NCBI GenBank assembly: GCA_963753385.1
Contig: CAVWCC010000008.1
Location: 1,082,767-1,146,766 of the forward strand
DNA from: JALZKA01 sp963753385
GTDB lineage: Bacteria; Actinomycetota; Thermoleophilia; Solirubrobacterales; 70-9
Reading direction: 5' to 3'
DNA: 64,000 nucleotides
Shown: positions 53,373-63,474 of the stretch, piece after piece
Position numbering within the stretch: position 1 is the stretch's first letter
Layout of the letters: each line of letters opens with the position of its first letter
The notes under the pieces: model-generated
Seen by the model: only the letters and a program-made list of their open reading frames with translations
What the model was told of the DNA's origin: nothing
Databases searched by the model: none
Position numbers and translations under genes: made by a program

Positions 53373-54590
53373 TTACCGCCGCATCGCGGCGAACAACACA
53401 GCGGCGCCGGCCGCGGTCAGCAGCGAGACGGCAAGAAATGCCGACCGGTAACTCGCGGTCGCGTCGAGGATCAGCGCGAAGCCGACCGGCCCGACGATGT
53501 AGCCGAGGAACACCAGCAGGGTCGTGCCCGAGGTCGCTTCGGCGACGCGTGCCGGCGGAACGGCGGCGGCGACCTCCGCCAGCATCAGGCCGTTCCAGCT
53601 CGATACGGTGATGCCGGCAATCGCCGCGAGCAGCGCCAGCGACCACCAGGGCCAGTCCGGCGCCACGAGGCCGAAGGCCGCCGTGGTGATGGCGGACGCC
53701 ACCGCGGCGACGCAAAGCATGCCGGTCGCGCTGCCGAGCCGGTCCGCCATGCCGCCGAGGAGGATGCGCCCGAAGATGCCGGCGACCTGGACGATCGCGA
53801 AGATCGCGCCCGCAGCCGCGAGGTCCATGTTCAGGCTGGCGACGAGAAAGGTCACCAGATACGCGAAGACCGCGCCCTGCGCGGCGGCGAGGCAGGACGA
53901 CGCGAAGATCAGCGGCGGAATGCGCGGCGACATGCGCAGCGCATGGACCGGCATCAGCAGGTTTTCCGGTGCCAGGAAGGTGCGGGGCGACAAATCCTGC
54001 CCCCGATCGCGGTCGCGATCGATGCGGCGGCGCATCGGCTGGATCGCGGCGGTGACGAGCAAGGGCAGCGCGGCGGCAACGAGGATCGCGAGCCGCCAGT
54101 CGATCAGCGTGAGCGGCGGCAGGATCACGGCGGCGAGCACCCCGCCGAACGGCACGCCGGCCTGCTTGATCGAGAAGATCAGCGCACGGTGGCGCTTGGG
54201 CGCGAAACGCTGCAGCACGTCGCTTCCCGCCGGCGTCGAGGGCGCATAGCCGAAGCCGATCAGGAAGCTGCCGAGCACCAGCACCGCCGCCATTGGGAGC
54301 GCCATCATGGCGGTGCCGGCGGCCGCGACCAGCATGCCGAATTGCATGATCCGCACCGGGCCCGTGCGGCGGATCAGCGGCATCCCGGCGAGATAGAACA
54401 GGATCGATCCGACCGTCCCGACCGCCGCCAGATAGCCGATGAAGGACGGCGCGACCGCGGCCTCGACGATCAGCACCGGCGCGAGCGTCGGCACCATGCG
54501 GACCAGGAAGGCAACGACGCTCTGCGTCGCGACCGCGACGACCAGCGGTCCGGTGACGCCTTCGGGGGCCGGCGGCTGTTGTGGGGTCAT
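53373..54590 (-). CDS. Major facilitator superfamily transporter
   Basis: 405 residues, intact, twelve helices in two sixes with a charged central loop (PMRRRIDRDRDRGQDLSPRTFL). The loop 2-3 motif region reads YLAGMPLIRRTGPVRIMQFG (a G-x-x-x-D/R-R-x-G-R-R-like motif) and the second half repeats it at LGGMADRLGSATGML. No TAT or lipoprotein signal. The family covers organic-acid and drug carriers; the sequence gives no substrate. The ATG overlaps the TGA of the threonine-aldolase gene by one base (TGATG in coding sense), so both are in one operon with the ABC importer upstream. Confidence 0.88.
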   Translation of the reverse strand: MTPQQPPAPEGVTGPLVVAVATQSVVAFLVRMVPTLAPVLIVEAAVAPSFIGYLAAVGTVGSILFYLAGMPLIRRTGPVRIMQFGMLVAAAGTAMMALPMAAVLVLGSFLIGFGYAPSTPAGSDVLQRFAPKRHRALIFSIKQAGVPFGGVLAAVILPPLTLIDWRLAILVAAALPLLVTAAIQPMRRRIDRDRDRGQDLSPRTFLAPENLLMPVHALRMSPRIPPLIFASSCLAAAQGAVFAYLVTFLVASLNMDLAAAGAIFAIVQVAGIFGRILLGGMADRLGSATGMLCVAAVASAITTAAFGLVAPDWPWWSLALLAAIAGITVSSWNGLMLAEVAAAVPPARVAEATSGTTLLVFLGYIVGPVGFALILDATASYRSAFLAVSLLTAAGAAVLFAAMRR

Positions 54591-55650
54591 CAGGCCGCGG
54601 GCTTGACCTCGGAGCGGCCGGTCACAACCGAACGGAAGATCGCGATCGTCGCGTCGACCGCCGCATCGTCGATGTGGCGGTGGGTCACCAGCCGGATCGA
54701 CTTGCGGCTCCAGGCGCCGGAGCTGACGCCGGCCTTCTCCAAGGTCGCCATGAAGGCCTTGGCGTCCGTCGCCCATGTGGCCGATCTCGACCATCACGAT
54801 GTTGCGTATCGACGAGTTTCGGATCGGAGAGGCGCGAGATCGATCGCGTGGATGCCCTTCGGCGAGGCGCTTGGCGCGGCGGTGATCGTCGGCAAGGCGA
54901 TCGATCATCGTCTCGAGCCCGACGAGGCCGGCCGCCGCCATGACGCCGGCCTGCCGCATGCCGCCGCCGACCATGCGGCGATAGGCGCGCGCCTTCTCGA
55001 TGAACGCCGGCCGAGCCGCACAGCACCGAGCCGAACGGCGCGCTCAAGCCCTTGCTGACGCAGAAGCCGATGCTGTCGCCGTGCCTGGCGATCTCGGACG
55101 CCGGCACGCCGAGCGCGACCGACGCGTTGAAGACCCGCGCGCCGTCGATGTGCACCGGCACGCCCTTCGCGGCGGTGAGCGCGCGCAGCTTCGCCATGTA
55201 GTCGAGCGGGATCACGGCGCCGCCGGCGCTGTTGTGCGTGGTCTCGACGCAGACCAGCGCGGTCGCGAGCTTGTTGGCGGAGAGTTTTTCGGTGAGATGC
55301 TCGCCGATGTCCTCGAGGTTGGGCGCGCCGCGCGTCGATACGATCGGGCGGTAGAACAGCCCGGCGAGCGACGCGATGCCGCCCATCTCGCTGCGCATGA
55401 TGTGGCAGTCGCCGTCGAGCAGCACCTCGCCGCCGCGCCCGGTGTGGGCGAGCAGCGCCACCAGGTTCGACATGGTGCCGCTCGCGATGAAGATCGCGGC
55501 CTCCTTGCCGAGCTTGGCGGCCGCGGCCTGCTCCAGCCGCCGCACGGTCGGATCGCCCTCGCGCAAGTCGTCGCCGAGCTCGGCGGCGCGCATCGCCTCG
55601 CGCATCTCCTCGGTCGGCAGCGTGATGGTGTCGCTTCGCAGGTCGATCAT
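54590..55650 (-). CDS. Low-specificity L-threonine aldolase-type PLP enzyme (three frameshifts)
   Basis: About 350 residues. DLRSDTITLPTEEMREAM near the N-terminus, GDPTVRRLEQ, FIASGTMSNLVALLAHTGRGGEVL, HIDGARVFNASVALG with the PLP-contacting Asp, and the Lys motif FCVSKGLSAPFGSVLCG. Threonine aldolases cleave 3-hydroxy-amino acids to glycine and an aldehyde. Frame changes near 55010, 54822 and 54768; the last gives a C-terminus with ATIAIFRSVVTGRSEVKPAA and TGA at 54590-54592. ATG at 55650. It follows the ABC permease by 10 bases and precedes the MFS gene, so uptake and cleavage of a beta-hydroxy amino acid is a plausible theme. Confidence 0.88.
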
Positions 55651-55660
55651 CGGGCAACTC

Positions 55661-57319
55661 CTATAGCATCGACAGTTCGTGGCGCCGCAGCAGGCGGTAG
55701 ACCAGCGCCACCGGCAGGACCGTGCAGATGATGAGCACGGTCGCGGCCGCCGCCGCAATGCCCGCGCTGGTGCCTTCGAGCGCCTGGAACATCGCGACCG
55801 TCATGGTGGTCCACGGGCCGCTGTAGAGCACGACGGTGGCGCTGAGCTCCGACGCGACCGTCACGAAGGTGAGCACGCAGCCCGCCGACGATGCCGCCGA
55901 GCATCAGCGGCACGGTGATGCGCAGGAAGGTCAGCGCCGGCGGCACGCCGAGATTGATCGAGGCCTCCTCGAGGCTCGGATCGATCTGGTGCAGGATCGC
56001 GCTCGACGAGCGCACCGAGAACGGCAGCTTGCGCACCATGTAGGCGAGCACCATGATCAGCGGCGGTGCCGGTCAGCGATCAGGAAGCCGCTGGAAAAGG
56101 CCATCACCAGGCCGATGCCGAGCACGGTGCCGGCGACGGCGAACGGCGACGTGGCCACGATATCGATCAGCGCCGAGAGGCGCGAGCGGTGGCGCATCAC
56201 CACGTAGCCGATCGGCACGCCGATCAGCGTCGCGCCGACCGCCGCGAGGCTCGCGAGCAGCAGCGTGTTGGTGAGCGGCCGGTAGGAGCGCTGGAACAGC
56301 TGCGCGAAGTTGTCGAGCGAGAAGCCGGCATGCAGCACCGGCCCGCTGAACTTCAGGAACGAGATCACCACCACGGCGGCGAACGGCACCAGCGCGGCGC
56401 CGACCACGATCCAGCAGTAGGCGGCGCCGAGCCGGCGCAGCGCCGGGCTGACCTCGATGCAGCGGCGCGGAGCGGCGCGCGCCGGTGGCGTAATGGCGCC
56501 GCGCCAGCACGCGCGCGCTGGATCAGCAGCGCCACGATGGTGCAGACGACCAGCAGCACGCCGAGCACGCCGGCGGAGGCCGGGTTGTCGGTGGTCTCGC
56601 CGACGAACAGCTTGTAGGCCTCGACCGAGAGGATCGGCCGGTCCTCGGCGAGCACGAACGGCACGCCGAAATTCTCCAGCGCCTCGATGAAGACCAGCAG
56701 CCCGCCGGCGAGGATCGAGGGCAGCACCAGCGGCAGCGTGACGGTGCGCAGCATGCGCGCGCGCGAGGCGCCGAGGTTCTGCGCCGCCTCCTCGACCGAG
56801 ACGTCGATCGACTTGAACGCCGCGGTCACCGGCAGCACCACATAAGGGTAGAGCGTCAGCGTGTAGACCGTGATGATGCCCTTGGCGCCGTAGATCGAGT
56901 TCGAACGGAATGCCGAGCGCCTGCAGCGCGCCGGTCACGATGCCGGAGCGGCCGAACATCAGCACCAGCGCATAGGCGCTGACGAACGAGGGCAGCACCA
57001 GCGGCAGCGCCGCGAGCGCGAGCAGCACCGGCTTGCCGCCGATCGGCAGCCGCGCGAGGCAGAACGCGAACGGCACGCCGACCAGCACCGCGCACACGGC
57101 GGCCGCCGCCGCGATGCCGAGGCTGTTGGTCAGGCCGTTGAGGAAGAAGCGGTTCGACAGCACGGTGGCGTAGTTCGCCAGCGTGAAGCTCTTGCCCGAG
57201 GCATCGAGGATGCTGGCGCCGAACACCTTGATCAGCGGCAGGAGGAAGAACAGGCCGAGGAACACGACCGCGACCGCGCCGACCGCGAGCGGAAAGGCGT
57301 GGCGGCCGAGCCGCCTCAT
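55661..57319 (-). CDS. Double-domain ABC permease, Fe3+ (FbpB/AfuB) type (about four frameshifts)
   Basis: About 550 residues with two permease domains in tandem, 12 helices. First half: MRRLGRHAFPLAVGAVAVVFLGLFFLLPLIKVF, ALPLVLPSFVSAYALVLMFG, then EEAAQNLGASRARMLRTVTLPLVLPSILAGGLLVFIEAL (EAA loop 1). Second half: RRLGAAYCWIVVGAALVPFAAVV, ATSPFAVAGTVLGIGLVMAF, EEASINLGVPPALTFLRITVPLML (EAA loop 2), ending YRLLRRHELSML. This two-in-one form is characteristic of FbpB-like systems. Frame changes near 56905, 56500, 56068 and 55880. ATG at 57319 overlaps the ATPase stop (ATGA). Confidence 0.88.
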
Positions 57320-58382
57320 GGCGCCGCCATGACGACGACGCGCTGCGGATCGTAGGCGACCGTCGTGGCCGGGCGCCGCGGGCGGCGCGAGCGCCATCAG
57401 GTGCAGCGGCGTTCCGTCGGCGAGCGTGACGGTAAAGCGCGTCACCGGCCCGAGATATTCGATCTCGCCGAGCGTGGCCGTGCAAGCGTGGCCCAGCCGG
57501 CCGGCACGGCCTCGTCCGCGCCGAGCAGCCGCAGCGCCTCGGGCCGCAGCGACAGCACCACCTTGTCGCCCGGCTTGCGGTTGCCGCCGCGCACGCGCAC
57601 CACGCCGCCGCCGAACGCGACCTGCATCACGTCGTCCGCGTGATCCCGCACCACGCCTTCGATCAGGTTGGTGGTGCCGACGAAGCTCGCGACGAACGGC
57701 GTCTCGGCTGCTCGTAGATCGCGCGCGGGCGTCGCGACCTGCTCGACGCGGCCGGCGCGCATCACGGCGATGCGGTCGGAGATCGCCAGCGCCTCCTCCT
57801 GGTCGTGCGTCACGTACAGCACCGTGATGCCGAGCAGCTTCTGCAGTCGGCGGATCTCGCCGCGCATCTCGACCCGCAGCTTGGCGTCGAGATTGGAGAG
57901 CGGCTCGTCGAGCAGCAGCACATGCGGCTCGATCACGATCGCGCGCGCGATCGCGACGCGCTGCAGCTGCCCGCCGGAGAGCTGATGCGGCCAGCGCTCG
58001 CCATAGCCGTCGAGCTGCACCAGCTTCAGCGCGCGCGCGACGCGCGCGCGGATCTCCGTCGCCGCGCGACTTTGCGCGCGCGCAGCCCATAGGCGACGTT
58101 GTCGCCGACGGTGAGGTTGGGAAACACCGCATAGTTCTGGAACACCATGCCGGTGTTGCGCTTGTGCGGCGGCAGCGTGTCGATGCGCTCATCGCCGAAC
58201 AGGATGCGGCCGGTGTCGAGCTCGCAGAATCCCGCCACCATGCGCAGCAGCGTGGTCTTGCCGCAGCCGGACGGCCCGAGCAGCGTGAAGAACTCGCCGT
58301 CGCGCACCGCGATCGACACGTCGTCGACCGCGCGCACGGTGCCGAACGTGCGCGCGACGCCGTCGATCGTGATCGCGGTCAA
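57316..58382 (-). CDS. ABC ATP-binding protein, FbpC/PotA type (about four frameshifts)
   Basis: About 355 residues. Walker A GPSGCGKTT, the Q-loop MVFQNYAVFPNLTVGDNVAYGL, signature LSGGQLQRVAIARAI, Walker B VLLLDEPLSNLDAKLR and THDQEEALAISDRIAVM; the C-terminal TOBE domain begins at NLIEGVVRDH and includes LSLRPEALRLL. This CUT1/iron/spermidine-type ATPase group matches the other genes. Frame changes near 58072, 57712, 57480 and 57375. No ATG fits the N-terminus; TTG at 58382 preceded by GGGGGA (coding sense) is chosen. The 3' end overlaps the permease start by four bases. Confidence 0.88.
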
Positions 58383-58405
58383 GCAGTCCCCCGGCCGGTT
58401 GAAGA

Positions 58406-59404
58406 TCAGCGCGTGCGCTCGGATGATGTCCTGGATCTTCTTGGCGGTCTCGGCGCGCTTCTCGACCCAGGCGTCCTCGTCGTAGTCGATCAGCTTGACG
58501 TCGGAGAGCTGCGGCATCGCGCCGGGCAGCTTGGAGAGGTCGAGGTCCTGCCGCGCCGGGCGGCGGAACGCGAAGCGCAGGATCGCCTCGCGCACGTCCT
58601 TGCGCGACACATAGTCGACGAACAGCTTGGCGTTCTCGGTGTTCGGGCCGCCCTTGATGATCGCGACGCCTTCCATCTGCGCGATCGTGCCGTCGGCCGG
58701 ATAGATCACCTTCACGGGCGCGCCGTTCGAGGACCACTGATAGCCGGCGTATTCGAGCGACATGCCGAGCGGAAACTCGCCGTTGCCGACGCCCTGGAAC
58801 ACGAGGCTCGAGCGGTTGAGCACCTTGGTGTTCGCGAGCAGCCGCGAGACCTTCTCCCAGGCGGCGTCGTTGCCGCCCCACAGTCTGCGCCAGCATGGTG
58901 AGGTTGGAATAGGCCGAGCCGGAATTCGCCGGGTCGGTGAAGGCGACCTTGCCCTTCCAGTTCCGGCTTCATCAGGTCGGCCCAGGTCTTCGGGCCCTGA
59001 TCGGCCGGCAGCAGCTTGGTGTTCTGCAGGATCACCAGCAGGTGCACGTTGGTGCCGATCCAGTGATCGTCCGGGTCGCGGAAATGCGCCGGCACCGCGT
59101 CCTTGTTCTTCGACGCATAGGGCGCGAGCAGCGCCTTGTTGGCGCGCAGCAGCGTGCGGCTCACGCCCCAGACGATGTCGCCGAGCGGGCGCTCGCGCTC
59201 GGAGGCCATGCGGCGCAGGATGACGCCGGAGCCGGCCTCGACCTGCTCGACCTCGACGCCGGTCTCCTTCCTGAACGCCTCGAAGATGAAGCGGTTGAGG
59301 TTGGAGTTGTTCGAGGTGTAGACGACCACCTTGCCCTGCCCGAGCGCGGGAGCCGCGCGGTCGCGGCCGGCAAGCAGAAGCGCGGCGATCATTCGGGCCA
59401 GCAT
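58406..59404 (-). CDS. Family-1 extracellular solute-binding protein, Fe3+/2-aminoethylphosphonate type (three frameshifts)
   Basis: About 330 residues. Signal peptide MLARMIAALLLAGRDRAAPALG; the mature start is GKVVVYTSNNSNLNRFIFEAFRKETGVEVEQVEAGSGVILRRMASER, typical of the FbpA/PhnS-like group, then KVAFTDPANSGSAYSNLTMLAQ and GMSLEYAGYQWSSNGAPVKVIYPADGT. FbpA's paired iron-binding Tyr-Tyr is not evident, so iron is doubtful. Frame changes near 58955, 58885 and 58419. Removing the extra base at 58419 (top strand GCGCTCGG) ends the protein as KKIQDIIRRTR with TGA at 58406-58408, 23 bases before the ATPase gene, instead of fusing it to the ATPase. Co-transcribed with a class V aminotransferase upstream. 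Confidence 0.86.
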
Positions 59405-59475
59405 GGCGATCCCCTGTTGAGATGCAGCGGAACCGTATACAAACGACCGCGGAACACAATGCGCTACTTGCGTCG

Positions 59476-60656
59476 CTATGCGCGAGCGCCGTGGCGGCCT
59501 GCACGCCCGCTCCCGGGGCGAGGCGCGCGGCCAAGATCGCGCAGCGTGCATTCGAGATAGTGCAGGTCGGTGAGGATGTCCTGCGGGCCCGAAGAAGCCC
59601 ATGGTGCCGATGCGGATGACGCGGTTGCGCAGCTTGGTGCGCTGGCCGGCGATCACGGTGCGGTAGTTCGCGTACATGTGGCGCACGATCGCCGACGCCG
59701 TCGAGCCCCTCGGGCACGACGCCGACCGTGACGGTCGGGGAGAACGCGCCTTTCGGAAACATCGGGAAGCCGAGCGCCTCGAAGCCCGCGCGCAGCGCCG
59801 CCGAGAGGCGCGCGTGGCGCTCGCAGCACCGCCGGCAAGCCCTCCTCGTCGATCATCGCGAGCGCCTCGCGCAGGCCGAGGATCAGCGAGACCGGCGGCG
59901 TGAACGGCGTCTCGCCCTTGTCGAGCGAAGATTTGGCGCGGCGGAAATCGAAGAAGTAGCGCGGGATGCCGTGCGCCGCATCGATCACGCGCATCGCCTT
60001 CTCGCTCACACGCCGCGATCGCGAGGCCGGGCGGGCACATCAGGGATTTCTGCGAGGCGGTCACCACGACGTCGACGCCCCACGCGTCCATGCGGAAGTC
60101 GACGCCGCCGACGCCGCTGACCGAGTTGACCACCAGCAGCGTCTCGGTGTCGCGCAAGCACCGCGCCGATCGCCGGCGAGGTCCGCGACCACGCCGGTCG
60201 CGCTCTCGTTGTGGATGACCACGACCGCGCGATATTGTCTTCGCCTTGACGCGCGCCGCGATCTGCTCCGGATCGGGCGCCTCGCCCCACGGGATCACCA
60301 GCCGGTCGAGCGCCACGGGAAGCCCTTCGGCGATCGACGAGAAACGCTCGCCGAACTGCCCGTTCTCGACGATCAGCACCGCGTCGCCGGCCGAGAGCAC
60401 GTTGACCAGCGCCGCCTCCATGCCGCCGCTGCCCGACACGCCGAGCAGGAACACGTGCGCGCGCGTGCCGAGCAGCGCGCGCAGGGCCTGCGTCACCTCG
60501 TCGAGGATCGCGCGGAACTCGGCCCCGCGATGCGACAGGATCGGCAGCGCGGTCGCGGCGCGGACGCGCTCCGGGATCGCGGCCGGCCCCGGCATGCGCA
60601 GCCGATAGCCCGCCGGGAACCGGATTGTTGGTGGCCGAAAACGCCGAAATATTCAC
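59476..60656 (-). CDS. Class V aminotransferase (alanine/serine-glyoxylate or phosphonate-type; frameshifted)
   Basis: About 390 residues after repair. IPGPAAIPERVRAA-like start region, SHRGAEFRAILDEVTQALRALLGT, LLGVSGSGGMEAALVNVLSAGDAVLIVENGQFGERF, the internal SVSGVGGVDFRMDAWGVDVVVTASQKSLMCPPGLA with the PLP Lys in SQKSLM, RYFFDFRRAKSS, GETPFTPPVSLILGLREAL, and a C-terminal IRIGTMGFFG. These are hallmarks of the AGT/SgaA/PucG group; PhnW is a close relative. GTG at 60656. Frame changes near 60620, 60235, 60165, 60012, 59825, 59700 and 59590. The last 30 residues differ by frame; TAG at 59476-59478 is the likeliest stop. Its position between an SDR and an ABC importer supports use of an imported amine or amino acid. 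Confidence 0.83.
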
Positions 60657-60727
60657 TGCACCTGCTCCCGTGCGGGTGGAAAGGGCCGACCGTTATAGAG
60701 CTGACGCGGGCGCCTGTCCTGACATCG

Positions 60728-61603
60728 CTAGGGCCCGCGCGCCGCGCGGTCCTTCTCGTTGACGGCGCGGATCGCCTCGCGCGCCACGCGCCACTGCTCG
60801 TCGTCCCACTCGCGCAGATCGTAAAATCCGCCCGCCGACACCAGATGCTGTCCGCCATCGACCGTGATCATCTCGCCATTGATCCACGCGCAGCCGTCGG
60901 CCAGCAGGAAGGCCGCGAGATTTTGCAACTCCTCCATGCGGCCGACCCGCCCCATCGGATTGACCTTGGCGGTGCGCTCGCCCGGCTCCTCGCCCGGCCG
61001 CAGCCGCTTGCTCGCGCCTTCGGTCGGAAACACGCCGGGTGCGATCGCGTTGAGGCGGATGCCGTAGCGGCCCCATTCGACCGCGAGCGAGCGCGTCATC
61101 GTGGTGACGGCGGCCTTGCTCATCGCCGACGGCACGACAAACGGGCCGCTGTTGCTGACCCAGGTGACCACGATCGACACCACGCTGCCGTGGTGCTTGC
61201 CGGCGATCCAGCGCTTGCCGACCGCATGGGTGACGTAGAAGGTCCCGTGCATCACGATGTTGGCGACCGCGTCGAAACCTTTCGGCGACAGGTCCTCGGT
61301 GCGCGAGATGAAGTTGCCGGCCGCGTTGTTGACCAGCCCGGTGAGCGGACCGGAGCGGAAAATGTCCGCGACCATCTCGTCGACCGCGGCGGCGTTGCGG
61401 ATGTCGACGCCGTAGCTCGTCACCTGCCCGCCGGTCTTGTCGGCGAGCTCGAACGCGGTCGCGTCGCACACCGACTTGCGCCGGCCGCAGATGAACAGTT
61501 CGGCGCCGAGCTCGAGAAACCGCGTGGCCATCTCCTTGCCGAGCCCGGTTCCGCCTCCGGTCACCAGGATGCGTTGGCCCTTCAGCAGGTCGTGCTTGAA
61601 CAC
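60728..61603 (-). CDS. 2,4-dienoyl-CoA reductase-like SDR
   Basis: 291 residues, intact. TGGGTGLGKEMATRFLELGAELFICGRR (NADP-type cofactor region), NNAAGNF, GTFYVTHAVGKRW, and the active-site segment VPSAMSKAAVTTMTRSLAVEWGRYGIRLNAIAPG. The usual YxxxK Tyr is replaced by Ser (SAMSK), which is the rule for the DECR subfamily (Ser and Lys of SxxxK), and IAPGVFPTEG plus GRMEELQNLAAFLLADGCAWINGEMITVDGGQ agree. GTG at 61603 is chosen because GAGGGAGAGA precedes it and the protein starts MFKHDLLKGQRILV. Reduction of an unsaturated acyl-CoA is the likely reaction. First gene of the minus-strand series. Confidence 0.88.
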   Translation of the reverse strand: MFKHDLLKGQRILVTGGGTGLGKEMATRFLELGAELFICGRRKSVCDATAFELADKTGGQVTSYGVDIRNAAAVDEMVADIFRSGPLTGLVNNAAGNFISRTEDLSPKGFDAVANIVMHGTFYVTHAVGKRWIAGKHHGSVVSIVVTWVSNSGPFVVPSAMSKAAVTTMTRSLAVEWGRYGIRLNAIAPGVFPTEGASKRLRPGEEPGERTAKVNPMGRVGRMEELQNLAAFLLADGCAWINGEMITVDGGQHLVSAGGFYDLREWDDEQWRVAREAIRAVNEKDRAARGP

Positions 61604-61646
61604 GGCGTCTCTCCCTCGGTTCTTGCCCAGCGGCGTTCCGGCATAT

Positions 61647-61675
61647 TGTGCATGGGCGGACCGCCTTGCATACTC
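61647..61675 (+). promoter_or_regulatory. Weak promoter candidate before the second dppA-like gene
   Basis: TTGTGC (61647-61652) and CATACT (61670-61675) are 17 bases apart in the 103-base divergent gap between the SDR (-) and the solute-binding protein (+, ATG 61707, with GGGAGG upstream). The box matches are only partial. Confidence 0.3.
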
Positions 61676-61706
61676 GCATCGATCAGACGGTTTCGGGAGG
61701 CAATCA

Positions 61707-63304
61707 ATGCGGTTGTGGAAGCAAATTCGGATCGCTCTCGCGCTCGGCCTTGCGTCAGCCGCCATCCCGATGGCCGGCGCCCAGGCGCAGAAGGTGCTGC
61801 GCGCCGTGATGCACGCCGACGTGCGCACGCTCGACCCGATCTGGACCACACAGACCATCGCGGGCATCCACGCGATGCTGGTCTACGACACGCTGTTCGG
61901 CAATGACGAGAAGCTCAACCCGCAGCCGCAGATGGTCGGCAAGATACGAGATCAGCGCGGACAAGCTCACCTACACGTTCACGCTGCGCGACGGGCTGAA
62001 ATTCCATGAAGGCTCGCCGGTCACCAGCAAGGACGTGATCGCCTCGCTCAAGCGCTGGGGGGCGCGCGACAATGTCGGACAGCGGCTGTTCTCGTTCGTG
62101 GATCGCCAGGAAGCGGTCGACGCGAAGACGTTCCGCATGGTGCTGAAGCAGCCGTTCGGCATGGTGCTCGAGGCGCTGGGCAAGACCGGCACCTCGGTCG
62201 CGGTGATCATGCGCGAGCAGGATGCGCTGACCGATCCGCAGCAGCAGATCAAGGAGGCGATCGGCTCCGGGCCGTTCCGGTTCGCCAAGGACGAGTGGGT
62301 CCCGGGCAGCAAGACCGTCTACCTGAAGAACCCCGACTACGTGCCGCGGCCCGGCAACGAGCGGGCGTCGTTCTTCGCCGGATCGAAATTCGCCGGAGTC
62401 GATCGCGTCGAGCTCGCTCTGGATCTCCGATCCGCAGACCGCGATGTCGGCGCTGGTCAACGGCGAGATCGATTTCTGGGAGAATCCGAACATCGACTTC
62501 GTGCCGATCCTGGAGAAGGCGCGCGGCGTCAAGCTGATGAAGACCGGCGAGTTCGGCACCAATTCGGGCTTCATCCGGCTCAACCACCTGCACCCGCCGT
62601 TCAACAACGTGAAGGCGCGCCAGGCGATGTACCACCTGATCAATCAGGAGGATTTCCTGCGCGCCCTGGTCGGCGATCCGACCTATTACAAGGTGTGCCA
62701 CGGCATGATCACCTGCGGCACGCCGCTCGCGAGCGATGCCGGCAACGCCATGTTGAAGGACTACAATCCGAAGAAGGCGCTGCAGCTGATGCGGGACGCC
62801 GGCTACAAGGGCGAGCCGATCACGATCCTGGCCGCGACCGACCACAACACCATCACGCCGGCGACGCAGGTGCTGATCCAGGCGATGCGCGAGGCCGGCC
62901 TCAATCTCGACGTCCAGTCGATGGACTGGGGCTCGGTGGTCTCGCGCCGCGCCAAGAAGGAGCCGCCGGCGCAGGGCGGGTGGAACATCTTCGTCACCAC
63001 GATGGGCACGGTGGGGGCGAGCAACCCGGTGCTGCACTCGTGGATCGGCGCCGCCTGCGACAAGGGCATGTTCGGCTGGCCGTGCGACGCCAAGATCGAG
63101 GAGCTGCGCAACGCCTATGCGTTCGCCCAGACCGAAGCCGAGAAGAAGCAGGTCGCGCGCGACCTGCAGGCGCGCGCGATCGAGCAGGTCGTCTATATCC
63201 CGTTCGGGCAGTGGGACTCGCCCTACGCCTATCGGGCCGACCGGCTCGACGGCATCGTGCCGAACACGGGCCTCGCGGTGCTGTGGAATATTACGAAGAA
63301 GTAG
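61707..63304 (+). CDS. Periplasmic solute-binding protein family 5, DppA-like (two frameshifts)
   Basis: About 531 residues. Signal peptide MRLWKQIRIALALGLASA..GAQA; KVLRAVMHADVRTLDPIWTTQTIAGIHAMLVYDTLFGNDEKLNPQPQMV starts the mature protein, then LTYTFTLRDGLKFHEGSPVTSKDVIASLKRW (SBP_bac_5 signature), MSALVNGEIDFWENPNIDFVPIL and a C-terminal IPFGQWDSPYAYRADRLDGIV. Two extra bases, an A at 61944 (GGCAAGATAC) and a C near 62417 (GAGCTCGCTCTGG), break the frame; otherwise well conserved. ATG at 61707 follows GGGAGG. A permease gene follows after a palindromic repeat, so it heads a second Dpp-type importer, distinct from the one at 37945-43354. Confidence 0.92.
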
Positions 63305-63336
63305 GAATGGACCGCTCACCGACAGCGCCACAGTAC

Positions 63337-63443
63337 CTCCCCCCTTGTGGGGGAGGTCGGCGCGAAGCGCCGGGAGGGGGATTATTGGGAGACCGTCGAG
63401 ATCTACCCCCTCCCCCAACCCTCTCCCCGCAAGCGGGGGAGGG
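63337..63443. repeat. Pair of GC-rich hairpins between dppA-like and dppB-like genes
   Basis: CCTCCCCCCTTGTGGGGGAGG (63337-63357, 21 bases) and CCCTCTCCCCGC/AAGCGGGGGAGGG (63419-63443), with CCGGGAGGGGG and CCCCCTCCC between them also able to pair. The second hairpin resembles the arms at 18455-18590. As in the other Dpp operon (41688-41802), the repeat sits exactly between the binding-protein gene and the first permease gene. Confidence 0.75.
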
Positions 63444-63474
63444 AGCACACCGCCCGCGCGGTCGCAGCCGACAC

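Noticed and set aside
58406..58440. Fusion of the solute-binding protein to the FbpC-type ATPase (a continuous frame runs through both).
   Set aside because: A periplasmic receptor fused to a cytoplasmic ATPase makes no sense; removing one base at 58419 gives a stop at 58406-58408 and separate genes.
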